A DNA stretch of 64,000 nt, from contig CM060732.1 of NCBI GenBank assembly GCA_030704615.1, positions 77,665,053-77,729,052 of the forward strand, in the 5' to 3' direction. The DNA is from Takakia lepidozioides. Its lineage: Eukaryota > Streptophyta > Takakiopsida > Takakiales > Takakiaceae. Made by a program: the position numbers and the translations under genes. Position 1 is the stretch's first letter, and every line of letters starts with the position of its first letter. The notes below the pieces were generated by a model, which ran no database searches, was not told where the DNA came from, and worked only from the letters and a program-made list of their open reading frames with translations. This document shows positions 61,290 to 64,000 of the stretch, piece after piece.

Positions 61290-63840
61290 TGCCCACACAC
61301 CCATATGGTCTGCCAAGCTTTTGACCCAACACCTGGGTTAATATTGGAGCTTCCACCGTGCATCATCCACTTCAGAGAGGCAGGCCACAAAACGCTTGAT
61401 TTGGGAATTGCCGCAGCCAAATGGTGCCTAACTAATCTGCTCCAAGGACTCTGCAGGTGGGTGAAAACCCTAGGTACCCATTTTGCTAGCAAAGCAATAA
61501 CCTGGGATTGAGGGTCCAGCACCCCAAGGCCCCCATGCTTCCTTTTTTGAGTGATTTGCGCCCAACTCACAAGAGCTCTTGTATTTGTGGAGATGGAAGT
61601 AGCTCCCCAAATGAAGTTACGCACCAGTGATTTAATCTTCTTGATGATCAGAGCTCCAGGTGACCAAACAGACGAAGTGAACCAAGAAGAGGCAAGGATG
61701 ACCTGATTGGCAACAAGAGCTCTGCCCCAAAACACTAGGGAGGATCTAATGGAAGTGGAGGGGTCTATGGCGGGAGAGTGGGGGATTTTCAGGCCTAAAG
61801 AATCATTTCTCTTATCCATCAGGTGACCCAAGCCATTAGTAGCAATAAGGAACGGGAATGGAGCTAGAGGACAGCCTTGCTTGACGGATTTAATAAGAGG
61901 AAAGCTTTAGACAGGGCTCCATTAACCATCACTCTACTAGAAGCCGAGGAAAGAAGAATTCCAATCCATGACAGGAAATCGCCGTTGATTCCAGTGGCTT
62001 CCAATGCACCCAACAAATATTTCCAGTGGATATTATCAAAAGCTTTTTGAAAGTCCAACATCAGCAGGGCCAGGGGTTGTTGCGCCACATCCGTGTGAAG
62101 GGCTTCATTTGTTAGCAAGATATTGTCAAGTATCATCCTTCTCTTGAGGAAACCTATTTGCTCCGGCCTTATGAGCTTGGACAGCAGAGGTTGCAGTCTC
62201 AGAGCTAGAGCTTTTGCCAGAATTTTGTATGATGAATTCAGCAATATTATGGGCCTATAGTTGGAGAGGTTATGACGATCTCCTTTCTTGTATATGAGAG
62301 TAATGACTCCTTCCGACATTTGGGAGGGCATGATCCCTTTCTGCAGGATGTCATTGGCCATCTTCAAGAAGTCATCTCCTATGCAGTCCCACATTCCCAA
62401 GAAGAACTCCACTGGCAGGCCGTCAAGACCAGGGGTCTTCATAGAGCTCAAGGATTCTGTTGCTTGCAGTAACTCTCTGACAGTGAAGGGCTTGGAAAGC
62501 GAAACCTGGTTAGCAGCAGACAGCAAGCAAGGAAATGAGTTGAGGACTTCGGCTCTTGGAAGTTGAGAGTCTTCATCTTGGGGCTTGAAAAAGAGGGCAG
62601 AGAAGAAAGATGCTGCCTCTTCAGCCATTTTCTTTGGTTTGGCCAGAACAACACCATCGGAGCCTATCTGAGTTGCCTCTCCCCGCTACTTTGTCTTATG
62701 AAAGAAGTAAGCACTCATTTTCTCTCATCTCATTGACTAGTTAACTCCTGCTCTCATTCTCATAAAGTTCTCCACTTCGGCAGATAAGATGCCCAAGGTT
62801 CCTTTTGGAAGTGAGATAAGAGCTCAACATGACAGGATCCTCTCTACTATCTCCAATCTCCTTTGACAGTGGGATAAACACTTGGTCAATGCTTTCCTCC
62901 TTCTAGTTCTTTCTAGAGCCAATGATCTGGAAAGGGCTTGAGCGAGCTTCCTTGTGGCCTTAATCTTGTGCAAAAAAGCTATGGTGGGAGACACAAAATT
63001 GTTTCCAGCCTCAGTCCAAGCCTGCTTGAGAGATTGAAGATGGTCAGCATTCTTCAAAACAGAGGGGTTGAGCTTGAAATAACCCCTCCCTCTGGAGTAA
63101 GAAGCAGGAGGTGTGAATGAGACAACGACTGTAGCATGGTCAATATCTGGTAGAATCGGTCCTTGAGGCAGACATGTGGACCATGACAATGGGGAGCAAT
63201 AAACCATGTCCAGCCGTGCCATGCTGAGATTAGGGGGAAGACGCATATTAGACCAGGTGAATTTCAAGGAATCCGCCGAGACTAAGGAAGCGTCAACCAG
63301 CCCCACCAAGAAGCATAGCATGTCCCAAGCAGTTTGTTCGGAGCCAGAGAGGAGTTGTGAGGAGTGTGCCAAACGGTCATCAAAATTATCCACCATATTG
63401 AAGTCCCCCGTGACCACCCAGTTGGTAATGTGTGGAAGATTAATAACTTTCTCTCGAATGGAGTCCCACAAGGTAGCACGCTCCAAGGAAGAATTCAGAG
63501 AATAGATGTTTAGGAAAGCAGTGAGACCAGAGCTAGAATCTGGGAGAGTAATTGCACATTGCACACGGCCCTGCATCCAAATCTGCACTTCGTGGAGACC
63601 ATAGCAGGGGAGACCATAATCGCCGTATTACCCCTTGAAGATGTAACAGTCGGGTTTTACCAACAGAGACTTGGCTGCCAAAAAGAGTTGCCAATAGAGT
63701 TGATTTTAGGTAGATCCAACTTCGTTTCTTGAAGGAAGATGATGACTGATGAGGATGCCAAGGAAGAGGCCCATTTCTTAATCCTTCTACGCTTCGGTGC
63801 CGAGGCATCAGAGCCTATAACCTCGCACGTTCCAGGAATG
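61290..63840 (-). mobile_element. LINE (L1-type), 5' part of ORF2
   Basis: Minus strand. The EEP endonuclease starts at about 63835 (SWNVRG; later IIFLQETKLDLP) and continues with VVTGDFNMVDNFDDRLAHSS, MARLDMVYCSPLSW and DIDHATVVVSF (63588-62824). RT lies in 62628-61864: MKTPGLDGLPVEFFLGMWDC, GVITLIYKKGDRHNLSNYRP, RMILDNILLTNEALH, LLMLDFQKAFDNIHWKYLLG. It then jumps to GHLMDKRNDSLGLKIP, so the part with the YADD catalytic box is deleted. A final segment (61831 to about 61310; VKSLVRNFIWG-like, GGLGVLDP) runs up to GSKAWQTIW at the gypsy insertion point. The rest of the LINE is at 49190-51044. Confidence 0.85.
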
Positions 63841-64000
63841 GAGTGTGCAAGTCATGGAGGGAACAGGGCGCAGCCCTTGAGCCTATGCTCAAGATTTGAC
63901 GGCTGAGAAGGATGTCTGCTCTAGTGAAGAGAAAACAAGGAGATCCATAGCAAGAAAAAGCATGGGTGATTGGGTCTGGTCCATACCCACTTTTGGGATT
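63841..64000 (-). other. LINE upstream sequence at window edge
   Basis: Continues the LINE 5' of the endonuclease; stops in all frames. ORF1 is outside the window. Confidence 0.4.

Larger units (their letters stand above)
51045..61290 (+). mobile_element. Ty3/gypsy-like retrotransposon encoding a C5 methyltransferase and PHD finger
   Basis: Inserted in a LINE of opposite orientation. 5' end TGTCAAG at 51045 (related to the TGTCATGG LTR start of the other copy), then leader with minisatellite, gag (53575-55118), retropepsin, C5 methyltransferase, RT and RNase H in one pol frame (about 55718-59300), then integrase (59580-60300) and a PHD-type finger (60708-60845). A purine tract (ACTAGGGGGGCGA, 61100-61115) precedes a TG-starting sequence, which may mark the 3' LTR start. 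However, the sequence from there to the LINE junction near 61290 does not clearly match the 5' end, so the 3' LTR is truncated or diverged and no target duplication could be shown. ORFs contain about ten stops and two or three frameshifts, so the copy is inactive. Confidence 0.85.

Noticed and set aside
61116-61290. 3' LTR of the plus gypsy element
   Set aside because: It starts TGTGTGGACTAG after a purine tract but does not match the 5' end at 51045 beyond a few bases, and no shared target duplication with the left junction was found.

Overview
The window is nuclear DNA of a land plant. The evidence is intron-rich genes with GT..AG junctions, a PPR-DYW RNA-editing factor, a chloroplast Rieske oxygenase of the PAO/TIC55/PTC52 family, a plant-type YEATS (TAF14/GAS41) gene, a MIKC*-like MADS relic, and a mass of Ty3/gypsy, CACTA and LINE elements. 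The abundance of PPR-DYW sequence, MIKC*-type MADS and TE load fit a seed-free plant such as a fern or lycophyte, but the species cannot be fixed from the sequence.

Layout. 1-2.05 kb: minus-strand coding sequence of unknown family, running off the left edge, with an internal tandem repeat and a frame break. 5.2-7.5 kb: complete YEATS gene (minus). 7.7-8.7 kb: start of a cationic amino-acid transporter gene, cut off and running in frame into an intronless PPR-DYW gene (8.75-10.9 kb). 12.6-13.9 kb: LRR protein (minus). 14.7-17.9 kb: PPR pseudogene and OSB-like (PDF-motif) fragments, partly duplicated and fused to each other (minus). 18.6-22.9 kb: complete seven-exon PTC52-like gene (plus). 23.6 kb: MADS-box relic. 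26.5-35.1 kb: tandem duplication of an aldo/keto reductase gene; the right copy is an intact five-exon gene and the left copy is broken in three ways. 36-36.8 kb: another PPR pseudogene. 37.2-64 kb: nested transposable elements.

The main discovery is in the transposon half. Two copies of one Ty3/gypsy-like family (minus copy about 37.2-47.3 kb, plus copy about 51.0-61.3 kb) encode a cytosine-5 DNA methyltransferase domain between the retropepsin and the reverse transcriptase. The plus copy also ends its integrase ORF with a PHD-type zinc finger. The plus copy sits inside a LINE on the opposite strand. The minus copy holds two related non-autonomous CACTA transposons, each with a 3-bp target-site duplication. 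Most premature stops in the plus copy are Gln or Arg codons explainable by one C-to-T change, as expected if the element was itself methylated. Retrotransposon-borne C5 methyltransferases have been described, as I recall, in dinoflagellates and charophyte algae; the combination with a PHD finger in a land-plant genome looks new to me and should be checked.

Exon coordinates for the YEATS, PTC52-like and AKR genes were worked out by matching reading frame, GT/AG sites and family homology; phases add up across all exons.
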